A stretch of 64,000 nucleotides of DNA from Psychrobacter pygoscelis (GTDB lineage Bacteria > Pseudomonadota > Gammaproteobacteria > Pseudomonadales > Moraxellaceae), in assembly GCF_004335015.1 (NCBI RefSeq), contig NZ_RQRU01000007.1, positions 68,352 to 132,351 on the forward strand, given 5' to 3'. Under the pieces are notes generated by a model. It searched no databases, was not told the origin of the DNA, and worked only from the letters and a program-made list of their open reading frames with translations. The translations under genes and the position numbers were made by a program. Position 1 is the first letter of the stretch. Each line of letters opens with the position of its first letter. Below, in pieces: positions 56,814-64,000 of the stretch.

Positions 56814-57527
56814 ATGACTCTACCTACCGCTAGTACTACTAAAGCACATTTAGCCAATACCGTAGCCTCTAACAGTTGTACGAGGCAGCATAACGCTCCA
56901 TTGCTGTATTTATTAACCAATGATGATGACTTTGACCTCCTATATCAAAAGCTTGAATTGGCGTTGGCAACTGGGGTAATTAGCCTACTTCAAATACGTA
57001 GGAAGCGAGTGCTGAGCCAAGTTAATGGCCGAGATACCTTGTGTAAAGAGTCACTCAAGATTATTGAGTTGGCGCAGCGTTATGCAGTCGCCGTTATCAT
57101 GAATGATGATGTTGAGCTGGCGCAGCAATTAGGTATTGGTGTCCATCTTGGTCAAGGGGATGGTAGTGTCATGCAGGCAAGACAGGCGCTCGGGTGTCAA
57201 GCGCTAATAGGAAGGACATGCCATCAATCTATTGAACTGATACAAGCTGCTAAGCAAGAAGGTGCAAGCTATGCCGCTATGGGCGCAGTGTTTACCTCTA
57301 ATACTAAGCCTGATGCCAAAGTCGTCAGTCAAGATCAGCTAAGTCAAGGCTGTAATCAAGATATTGATATCTGTGTGATCGGTGGGATTACGGCAGAAAA
57401 TGCTCAGACACTTAAGGGACTTGATATTCAGTATATCGCAGTGGTGGGGGATATCTTAAATTACTCGCTATCGCAGATTGAGCGGCGTTGCCAAAGTTGG
57501 CAAAAAGTTTTACAAGGTTGGTCGTAG
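56814..57527 (+). CDS. Thiamine-phosphate synthase-like protein (ThiE family)
   Basis: A TIM-barrel protein of 237 residues. Family motifs: LLQIRRK for the substrate Arg/Lys, MNDDVELAQQLG, GVHLGQGD, GRTCH, YAAMGAVFTSNTK and CVIGGIT. ThiE joins thiazole phosphate and HMP diphosphate to thiamine phosphate. Several motifs deviate from the usual NDR, GPVF and VVS forms (here NDD, GAVF and VVG), so a divergent or altered function is possible. No other thi gene or TPP riboswitch is near. The ribosome site is weak. Confidence 0.82.
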   Translation: MTLPTASTTKAHLANTVASNSCTRQHNAPLLYLLTNDDDFDLLYQKLELALATGVISLLQIRRKRVLSQVNGRDTLCKESLKIIELAQRYAVAVIMNDDVELAQQLGIGVHLGQGDGSVMQARQALGCQALIGRTCHQSIELIQAAKQEGASYAAMGAVFTSNTKPDAKVVSQDQLSQGCNQDIDICVIGGITAENAQTLKGLDIQYIAVVGDILNYSLSQIERRCQSWQKVLQGWS

Positions 57528-57591
57528 GCTGCCGATAGAAAAATGACCAAAGAGGCGGACACAAAAGTAGGTAGTAATGAGTGATAAAGCA

Positions 57592-57645
57592 AAGGCTGTT
57601 AAATGATTATTAAGATTAAAAGTTAATAATGTTGTTAACAGCCTT
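57592..57645. terminator. Long hairpin between thiE and the DksA-like gene
   Basis: An 11-bp perfect stem, AAGGCTGTTAA with TTAACAGCCTT, over a 32-base loop that contains a further ATTATT/AATAAT pairing. The arms are nearly identical to those of the terminator at 56681-56714. It lies between convergent genes and is probably a terminator for both, though T-runs are weak. Confidence 0.55.
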
Positions 57646-57707
57646 GCTTCTATTAAAAAATGACAAATCGTTAAAGCTAATTAACGGTATTGTCATTAGC
57701 CGTTACA

Positions 57708-58037
57708 TTACTCAGCATGCTCCATGCACAGAGTCGCGTAGGGCAGGGCTTCTAGGCGTTTTTCTTCTATATCTTCACCGCACACTTCGCATTCGCCATA
57801 AGTCTCATTTTCTATTCTACTTAGGGCATGCTGAACATAATTTAGACCTTGTTTGGCTTCGACAAGCAGACTTTTACGCATATCATTTTGACGCATCGAA
57901 ATCGCTTGGTCATCCCAGTGCTCATTCAGCTCATCTTGTGGGTGCTGAATGTGGTCCTCAATCTTCTCAATACGATTCTCGTATTCGTCTTTTAATTTTA
58001 ATAGGCGCTCTTTAGCGGCTGCTAGATCAGTACTCAT
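57708..58037 (-). CDS. DksA/TraR-family zinc-finger protein with CCCH finger
   Basis: 109 residues: a coiled-coil N-terminal part (about 5-75) and a C-terminal zinc finger C83-x2-C86-x17-C104-x2-H107. In DksA/TraR the fourth ligand is normally Cys; here it is His. Family members bind the RNA polymerase secondary channel. This is a short, YbiI/TraR-like paralogue and not the main 150-residue DksA. The coiled-coil tip lacks an obvious DksA-style DxxDxA. GGAGA before the ATG at 58037 fixes the start. Confidence 0.85.
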   Translation of the reverse strand: MSTDLAAAKERLLKLKDEYENRIEKIEDHIQHPQDELNEHWDDQAISMRQNDMRKSLLVEAKQGLNYVQHALSRIENETYGECEVCGEDIEEKRLEALPYATLCMEHAE

Positions 58038-58566
58038 GGTCTTTCTCCTCATTGTCAAAGTGTTATCATTACTATCAATAATTCATAGTCATAAATAGAC
58101 TCTAATAGATCTATAAATGTCTTTTGATATACGTATCATAAGCAAGTCAAGCTAGGCTTACCACTGTAATATGTAATAGATTTGACAGTGATATTTTCGC
58201 GGTAAATGATACTCAAGGGGATTTATCTACCCAAACCAAGATATGCTAAAATCGCGGCCATAAATGATAGCGTTCTGCTTAGGTAAGTACAAATGACAGA
58301 GTCGATTGGGTTCAGAGTCTATATCGCTATCCTCCTAAATCCATTGTCCTATGCTAAGCAACGGAGCTGGACAATAGGTATTAGCCACATTCAGACGATT
58401 CTAGTAAAATGAGCCAGCTTTGATTAGTGTTTATAGATATTTTGGTAACCAATAACTTTTTTGACCATTAACGATACAGTCAGCTGCTTTTTTAGATAGC
58501 TATAATTGGGCAATATAACTTTTATTTGATAGTATTTTTTCTTTTGATAATAAATGAGGCGCGGCA
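58038..58566. other. Divergent region before pgk
   Basis: About 530 bases without a gene. Plus-strand features are a TG-extended -10 TATGCTAAAAT at 58242-58252 and, downstream of it, a hairpin in which ATTGTCC (58343-58349) pairs with GGACAAT (58369-58375), both in the presumed pgk leader. Confidence 0.45.
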
Positions 58567-59781
58567 ATGAACTTCTTACGAATGAGCGAGCTTGAATTAA
58601 CGAACAAAACAGTATTAATCCGTGAGGATTTAAACGTGCCTATTAAAGCAGGCCGCGTCACTAGTGATGCTAGGTTACAAGCTAGCTTGCCAACGATTAA
58701 GCTGGCATTAGAAAAAGGAGCGGCAGTCATCGTAAGCTCGCACCTTGGCCGACCCAAAGAGGGCGAGTTTGATGCCGCCTATTCGCTAGCGCCAGTCGCT
58801 GACTACTTAAGCGAGCATTTAAGCACTGAGATTCAGGAGCCTGTCCGGCTTATTGATGCCTATAGCACCGGCAATAAAACACTAGACATTAAAGCTGGCC
58901 AAGTCGTCCTACTTGAGAATGTGCGCTTTAACGACGGTGAGAAGAGCAACGCGGCTTCACTATCAGAGCGCTATGCCGCCCTAGCTGATGTCTTCGTTAT
59001 GGATGCTTTTGGCACTGCTCATAGAGCGCAAGCTTCCACAGAAGGCGTCACCACAGCGATGAAAAAAGCGGGTAAAACAGTGTGTGCAGGGCCACTTTTA
59101 GCCGCTGAGCTAGATGCCTTAAGCTTAGCGCTTGAAACGCCTGCTAAACCTATGCTCGCAATCGTCGGCGGCTCTAAAGTCTCGACCAAACTTGAAGTGC
59201 TGCATAGCTTAGCGTCATTATGTGATGAGATTATAGTGGGCGGCGGCATTGCCAATACCTTTTTGGCCGCTGAAGGTCACCCGGTCGGCGCTTCTTTATA
59301 CGAAGAGGATCTACTCGATGCTGCCAAGCAAATTATGCTCAAAACCAAGATATTACTGCCTGAATATGTGGTCGTAGCGCGCAAAGATGAGATCGATTTT
59401 GCTGACTTTATTGGCTCATTGAACCAAGCTAAAGCACAAATTAAAGCAGTAGATAGTATCAATGATGATGAGATGATATTGGACATAGCGCCGCAAAGCG
59501 CTCAGGTATTAGCGGCCCATATCAAGGCTGCCAAAACTATCTTATGGAATGGTCCAGTGGGGGTATTTGAGTCTGATAACTTCGCTGCTGGTACACAAAT
59601 TATATCTGAAGCGGTACGCGACAGTGACGGATTCTCCATCGCAGGTGGTGGTGATACATTGGCTGCTATTTATAAGTTTGAAGTGTCAGAAGGGGTAAGT
59701 TATATGTCGACAGGAGGCGGTGCGTTTTTAGAGTTCGTAGAGGGTAAAGAGCTGCCTGCTGTTGCGGCACTTCAGCGTTAA
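58567..59781 (+). CDS. pgk: Phosphoglycerate kinase
   Basis: A glycolytic ATP-forming kinase of 404 residues. [39 protein letters not shown] and [15 protein letters not shown] are N-domain signatures; [12 protein letters not shown] and [12 protein letters not shown] with GGGDTLAA lie in the nucleotide domain. GAGG lies before the ATG. Single gene, not in an operon with fba, which is 1 kb downstream. Confidence 0.97.
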   Translation: MNFLRMSELELTNKTVLIREDLNVPIKAGRVTSDARLQASLPTIKLALEKGAAVIVSSHLGRPKEGEFDAAYSLAPVADYLSEHLSTEIQEPVRLIDAYSTGNKTLDIKAGQVVLLENVRFNDGEKSNAASLSERYAALADVFVMDAFGTAHRAQASTEGVTTAMKKAGKTVCAGPLLAAELDALSLALETPAKPMLAIVGGSKVSTKLEVLHSLASLCDEIIVGGGIANTFLAAEGHPVGASLYEEDLLDAAKQIMLKTKILLPEYVVVARKDEIDFADFIGSLNQAKAQIKAVDSINDDEMILDIAPQSAQVLAAHIKAAKTILWNGPVGVFESDNFAAGTQIISEAVRDSDGFSIAGGGDTLAAIYKFEVSEGVSYMSTGGGAFLEFVEGKELPAVAALQR

Positions 59782-60060
59782 GAGCGATAGCTGAATATAG
59801 TAGAGCAGCGCCAAATTCGCGCTTTTACTATGTCTTATGGCGATCTAGAATAGTAAAAGATTATAGAGATAAGCGGTATAAACCAGATAGGTATTGAATT
59901 CAAGCATAAATAAGTGAACACTTATACACTATGTCTGAAATATGTACCGCTCATATTAAATTTTGTTAAGTTCATTAACGAGTCTATTGTTTATCTCTAA
60001 ATCCAACTATAGAATAGCGCCACCATGTATTTGACATGTATTTATTAAAAGAGGTCAATT

Positions 60061-60495
60061 ATGTTAAAACGTCATTTATTGCTAGCCGGTGTTCTAATGG
60101 GTACTTTCGCCGTAACAGCGTGTAGCCCACAGACCGAAGAGCATGCTGATGAGGGCAATGTCGAAGCAGCAGCTGAGTCTGCTGGTCAAGATGTTGTAAA
60201 TAACACTCAAGACGTCGCTGCCGAAGCAGATGCTGCTGCACAAAACGCTGCTGCAAGTGTTGCTGATGGCGCTCAAACGGCTGGTGCTGTTGCTGCTGGA
60301 ACCGCAGTTAACGCTGGAGAAGCTGTAGCAAATGGTGCAAATTCTGTGGTTGAAGGTACTGCCAGTGCCGTCTCTGATGGTGCAGCTACAGTAGCTGACG
60401 GTGCTGCTAACGTTGCTAATAGCACCAATGATAATGTCGACTTACAAGCAGATCCTGCGGTTGAAGCTGCAGTCTCAGAAGATCAGCAGTACTAA
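60061..60495 (+). CDS. Alanine-rich repeat lipoprotein, function unknown
   Basis: A lipoprotein signal ends in TAC with Cys21. The mature 123 residues are almost entirely Ala, Val, Gly, Asn, Asp and Ser, arranged as imperfect 11-residue helical repeats (SVADGAQTAGA, VANGANSVVEG, VSDGAATVADG), like LEA or apolipoprotein-type amphipathic helices. It could be an Lpp-like or stress-related surface lipoprotein, but I can name no family. It lies between pgk and fba with its own terminator. Confidence 0.8.
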   Translation: MLKRHLLLAGVLMGTFAVTACSPQTEEHADEGNVEAAAESAGQDVVNNTQDVAAEADAAAQNAAASVADGAQTAGAVAAGTAVNAGEAVANGANSVVEGTASAVSDGAATVADGAANVANSTNDNVDLQADPAVEAAVSEDQQY

Positions 60496-60574
60496 TTTTA
60501 TAAAAAGTATTGGCTTTTATGCATTGTCGCTTAGAGCCTACTTAAAAAAGCTACTTGAAAAAAGTTACTTGAAG

Positions 60575-60603
60575 AGCCTTGGTGTCTACCAGGGCTTTTT
60601 TGC
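60575..60603 (+). terminator. Terminator of the alanine-rich lipoprotein gene
   Basis: AGCCTTGGT and ACCAGGGCT pair with one G-U over a 4-base loop and are followed by TTTTT. The rest of the 355-base gap to fba shows no other feature. Confidence 0.85.
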
Positions 60604-60851
60604 GTGGGTTAGTAATCTTTCGCTGGTTTAAGCCTGCTCAGACTAAGACATATTTGATATACTTCTCTTTTTTACAAGTCCGCTTTGATAGGGCCTCTTC
60701 TTGCACTTATATTGGTCCGATTGGAGCACCATGACAATAGAGTCTAGTTTTGAGTATCGTCTGTCTTTAGTATCTTATCGCTAGCCCGTTGTATATACCT
60801 TGTCTTTTCTACCTTTAACCCTTAATTGAATAATCCAAAAGAGAGTAAATT

Positions 60852-61886
60852 ATGGCTTTAATTTCACTTCGCCAGCTATTAGACCATGCTGCAGAAAACA
60901 GCTATGGCGTGCCAGCATTTAACGTGAATAATCTTGAGCAGATGCGTGCGATTATGATGGCGGCTGAGCAGACCAACTCTCCCGTTATTGTCCAGGCTAG
61001 TGCGGGCGCGCGTAAGTATGCCGGCTCAGCATTCTTACGCCATAATGTGTTAGCTGCTATCGAAGAGTGGCCTCATATCCCTGTGGTCTTGCATCAAGAT
61101 CATGGAACCTCACCAGCGATATGTCAGCGTTCTATTCAGCTGGGTTTTTCTTCGGTAATGATGGATGGCTCGCTAAAAGAGGATGGCAAGACACCTGCTG
61201 ACTACGATTATAATGCACAAGTGACACGTGAAGTGGTCAAGATGGCACATGCTTGCGGTGTGTCAGTCGAAGGTGAAATCGGCTGCTTAGGTAGTCTTGA
61301 AACGGGAATGGCGGGTGAAGAAGATGGCGTGGGTGCAGAAGGCCAACTTGATCACTCACAGCTATTGACCAGTGCTGATGAAGCCGAGCAGTTTGTCAAA
61401 GACACTGGTGTAGATGCGCTAGCCATCGCTATCGGTACCAGCCACGGTGCCTATAAGTTTACTCGTCCACCTACTGGCGATATCTTATCGATTGAACGAG
61501 TAAAAGAGATTCATGAGCGCATTCCTAATACCCATCTTGTGATGCATGGTTCATCAAGCGTGCCTCAAGAGTGGCTAAAAGTCATCAATGAATATGGTGG
61601 CGATATCGGTGAGACTTATGGTGTGCCAGTCGAGCAAATTGTCGAGGCTATTAAACATGGCGTCCGTAAAGTCAATATCGATACTGACTTACGCTTAGCA
61701 TCAACTGGTGCAATCCGCCGTTATCTGGCTGAAAATCCAAGCGAGTTTGACCCTCGTAAATACTTCAAAGCCTCTATGGAAGCGATGACCGATATCTGTA
61801 TCAATCGTTATGAAGCCTTTGGTACAGCTGGTCAGGCAGATAAGATTCGCCCCATCAGTCTTGAAAAAATGGTCGGATTTTACTAG
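60852..61886 (+). CDS. fba: Class II fructose-bisphosphate aldolase (Calvin/CbbA type)
   Basis: A zinc aldolase of 344 residues. [24 protein letters not shown] with metal and catalytic residues, [28 protein letters not shown] and [12 protein letters not shown] are diagnostic of the long CbbA-like group. GAGAG lies before the ATG. It acts in glycolysis and gluconeogenesis with pgk and gpmI in this window. Confidence 0.96.
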   Translation: MALISLRQLLDHAAENSYGVPAFNVNNLEQMRAIMMAAEQTNSPVIVQASAGARKYAGSAFLRHNVLAAIEEWPHIPVVLHQDHGTSPAICQRSIQLGFSSVMMDGSLKEDGKTPADYDYNAQVTREVVKMAHACGVSVEGEIGCLGSLETGMAGEEDGVGAEGQLDHSQLLTSADEAEQFVKDTGVDALAIAIGTSHGAYKFTRPPTGDILSIERVKEIHERIPNTHLVMHGSSSVPQEWLKVINEYGGDIGETYGVPVEQIVEAIKHGVRKVNIDTDLRLASTGAIRRYLAENPSEFDPRKYFKASMEAMTDICINRYEAFGTAGQADKIRPISLEKMVGFY

Positions 61887-61983
61887 TCGTCAAGCAGTAG
61901 CCTATTAAGGCGTAGCCCATGAGTTATTTTGCAATTGTGCAAATTGGTCGTATTCGAACCAGTTACTATTTAAAGGGAACATT

Positions 61984-62604
61984 ATGATTGGCATGATAAA
62001 AGGTCAGGTTACCCATCTTGCCGCACCAACCGCTTGTGTTATGACAGCGTCAGGCGTTGGTTACGATATTGAGCTGCCTTTGCCATCGTTTTGTCAGTTG
62101 CAGATGGGCAGTGAGGCGCTAATCTGGACGCATCTCCATGTTCGTGAGGATGCACAGTTGCTTTACGGTTTTATTCAGCCGACGGATCGTGATGTCTTTC
62201 GTAAGCTGATTAAGATCAATGGGGTAGGTGCTAAGATGGCACTAGCCATGCTGTCCTCTATGTCGGCAAGCGAGCTTAAAATGCATGTCGCCAATGAGGA
62301 CGATGCCGCCCTGACTCGAATCCCCGGCATCGGTAAAAAGACCGCGCAGCGATTGCTTATTGAGCTAAAAGACAAGTTAAAGGATATCGAAGGTGACGAT
62401 ACGCCACTACAGATGGATATTGATACTTCAGTAGCAAGTGAGGGCAGTATTATCGCCGAAGTAGAGTCTGCACTGCTTGGATTAGGCTATAAAGATAAAG
62501 AGGCCCAGATGGCGATTAAAGCGGCAAGGGTTGGTAGTGACGAAGGCTTTAAAGATACTCAAGCCTTACTCAAAGCGACCCTCAAGCAGCTATCGAACTT
62601 CTAA
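61984..62604 (+). CDS. ruvA: Holliday junction helicase subunit RuvA
   Basis: The DNA-binding tetramer that loads RuvB. An OB-fold N-terminus (MIGMIKGQVTHL), the helix-hairpin-helix pair (LIKINGVGAKMALAML and LTRIPGIGKKTAQRL) and a C-terminal domain (LLGLGYKDKEAQMAIKAA) that contacts RuvB are visible. AAAGGGA precedes the ATG. ruvB follows after a 393-base gap with a terminator, so the two are not tightly coupled. Confidence 0.96.
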   Translation: MIGMIKGQVTHLAAPTACVMTASGVGYDIELPLPSFCQLQMGSEALIWTHLHVREDAQLLYGFIQPTDRDVFRKLIKINGVGAKMALAMLSSMSASELKMHVANEDDAALTRIPGIGKKTAQRLLIELKDKLKDIEGDDTPLQMDIDTSVASEGSIIAEVESALLGLGYKDKEAQMAIKAARVGSDEGFKDTQALLKATLKQLSNF

Positions 62605-62630
62605 GCGCAGTTTTCATAGCTAAAACCACT

Positions 62631-62653
62631 AAGACGACAGTAATTGTCGTCTT
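62631..62653 (+). terminator. ruvA terminator
   Basis: AAGACGACA and TGTCGTCTT form a perfect 9-bp stem over a 5-base loop, followed by TTTT. Confidence 0.88.
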
Positions 62654-62785
62654 TTTTATGTTCAAAATAAATGAATCATGAAAAAAACGCTGGTTTCACG
62701 TATCCTTATAGCAGTATTTGATAGATTAAAATTGAGTGAGGATAAGCTAACTTTGAGAGCTTAATAAGATTATGGGTGTCGTGTT

Positions 62786-62827
62786 AGCCAGTACCCAGTA
62801 TTCGATAGCCAATACTTATTACTGGCT
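62786..62827 (+). promoter_or_regulatory. Two-part hairpin between ruvA and ruvB
   Basis: AGCCAGTA pairs with TACTGGCT (outer, 8 bp) and AGTATT with AATACT (inner, 6 bp), separated by a symmetric 3x3 internal loop. No T-run follows. It lies about 170 bases before ruvB and is the only clear structure in the 393-base gap apart from the ruvA terminator. Confidence 0.45.
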
Positions 62828-62997
62828 TAATTATTAGAGTCATTGGCAAACAATGTAAGCCAAAAGATGGATATAAAGGTATTTCTTAGCTTGGTTATTA
62901 ATGCTTATCTGTTGGCTTTACCAGCTACCACAATTGATAAGCTCGAAAACTATTTAAAGATATTAACGATTTAGTACTATTAGGAAGTCAGTGTTTC

Positions 62998-63981
62998 ATG
63001 ATGGAAAACCGTTTAATTAATCCGCTAGAGCGTCAAGACGATGCCCCTGATACCGGTATTCGCCCTGCAAGGCTTGTCGACTACATTGGTCAACCAGTGG
63101 TCCGTGAGCAGATGGAAGTCTTTATCGGTGCCGCGCGAAATCGTGGTGAAGCGTTGGACCACACGCTTATCTTCGGACCACCCGGGCTTGGGAAGACCAC
63201 TCTGGCTAATATTATTGCCCGCGAGATGGGCGGTAATCTGCGCTCAACCTCGGGACCGGTGATGGAGCGGGCAGGAGATTTGGCGGCAATGCTGACCAAT
63301 CTTGAAGAAGGGGATGTGCTATTTATTGATGAGATCCATCGCTTGAGTCCGGTTATTGAAGAGATTCTCTATCCAGCGATGGAGGACTTTCAGCTCGATA
63401 TTATGATTGGTGAGGGGCCGGCAGCGCGCTCTATTAAGCTTGATCTGCCCCCCTTTACCTTAGTCGCAGCGACAACGCGAGCTGGTCTTTTGACCTCGCC
63501 GCTGCGTGACCGATTTGGAATTGTGCAGCGATTGGAGTTTTATAATATTGAAGACTTGACCACGATCGTCAGTCGATCAGCGCGGCTGATGAATGTCGCG
63601 ATGACTGAAGAGGGGGCTGTAGAGGTTGCACGCCGCTCACGGGGTACGCCGCGTATAGCCAATCGTTTGCTACGCCGGGTGCGTGACTATGCCGAGGTCA
63701 AAGGCAATGGTGAAGTCACCGGGGATATCGCCGACAGTGCGCTTGATATGCTGGCGGTAGACAGACGCGGTCTAGATCACTTAGACAGACGCTATATCGA
63801 GATGGTTCATGACCGCTTTGACGGTGGGCCTGCGGGGGTTGAGGCTATAGCCGCGGCGATGGCTGAAGACCGCGGCACCCTTGAAGATGTCATTGAGCCG
63901 TATTTAATCCAACAAGGCTATGTATTGAGAACGGCACGTGGCCGTATACTCACCCAAATGGCGATAGATCAGATGCGCTAA
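62998..63981 (+). CDS. ruvB: Holliday junction helicase motor RuvB
   Basis: The AAA+ branch-migration motor. Walker A is [12 protein letters not shown], Walker B is LFIDEIHRL, sensor 1 is VAATTRAG, and the arginine finger region is [12 protein letters not shown]. The C-terminal winged helix ends in [13 protein letters not shown]. At 327 residues it is complete though a little shorter than the 336-residue E. coli protein. Tandem ATGs at 62998 and 63001 are both possible; AGGAAG lies upstream. Confidence 0.96.
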   Translation: MMENRLINPLERQDDAPDTGIRPARLVDYIGQPVVREQMEVFIGAARNRGEALDHTLIFGPPGLGKTTLANIIAREMGGNLRSTSGPVMERAGDLAAMLTNLEEGDVLFIDEIHRLSPVIEEILYPAMEDFQLDIMIGEGPAARSIKLDLPPFTLVAATTRAGLLTSPLRDRFGIVQRLEFYNIEDLTTIVSRSARLMNVAMTEEGAVEVARRSRGTPRIANRLLRRVRDYAEVKGNGEVTGDIADSALDMLAVDRRGLDHLDRRYIEMVHDRFDGGPAGVEAIAAAMAEDRGTLEDVIEPYLIQQGYVLRTARGRILTQMAIDQMR

Positions 63982-64000
63982 GAGCAGTTAATCCGCGCTA

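Overview
The window is a contiguous stretch of bacterial chromosome carrying about 50 protein genes and one well-supported non-coding RNA. Gene content and gene order (rhodanese-grxC-secB, rsgA/orn divergent, ppi-lpxH, trpS-scpA-scpB, pilS-pilR, a GacA-type regulator, the Moraxellaceae-style YgjP protein at the left edge) point to a gammaproteobacterium of the Moraxellaceae. Psychrobacter is the most likely genus, but that is an inference from protein resemblance and not a search result. No transposase, integrase, phage gene, CRISPR array, rRNA or tRNA is visible, so this looks like stable core chromosome with a few accessory patches.

Left part (1-9.2 kb): a zinc peptidase-like protein, a LysO-type exporter, then an NAD biosynthesis regulon. 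nadA-nadB read leftward; nrtR and nadC read rightward. Two matching 27-bp palindromes sit on the likely nadA and nadC promoters and are the natural operators for NrtR, which is encoded between them. MarC- and LysE-family membrane proteins follow.

9.8-17.5 kb holds the accessory-looking material. First comes a row of three mutually related, unnamed genes sharing a C-terminal helical domain, two of them membrane-anchored and one with an EF-hand/dockerin-like calcium loop. After rluB there is an iron-uptake locus: a P19/FtrA-like protein, a cysteine-free cupredoxin, an FTR1 permease and a di-heme cytochrome c peroxidase/MauG-like protein. It lies behind a Fur-box-like site and a leader with a large inverted repeat. 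The ccmFGHI operon at 27.8-32.3 kb supplies late steps of c-type cytochrome maturation that such a di-heme protein would need.

17.6-45.8 kb is housekeeping: chromosome condensation (scpAB), trpS, lipid A acylation, rpsI/rplM with a clear promoter and leader hairpin, rsmD, mrdA, a DUF445 protein, ccm genes, adk, secB/grxC, rsgA, orn, lpxH, a cyclophilin with two plausible translation starts, glnS, a 1-Cys peroxiredoxin, a GST/SspA-like protein, a META-DUF4377 lipoprotein, ruvC and fxsA.

45.8-64 kb begins with 6S RNA on the minus strand, with a textbook promoter, and then gpmI, a C-terminal processing protease with a long acidic insert, pilS-pilR and gacA (both minus), a PbpG-like endopeptidase/carboxypeptidase, thiE, a DksA-like protein with an altered zinc finger, pgk, an alanine-rich repeat lipoprotein, fba and ruvA-ruvB. 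Glycolytic genes gpmI, pgk and fba are scattered as single units. Several intergenic regions share an extended -10 element of the form TGNTANNAT.
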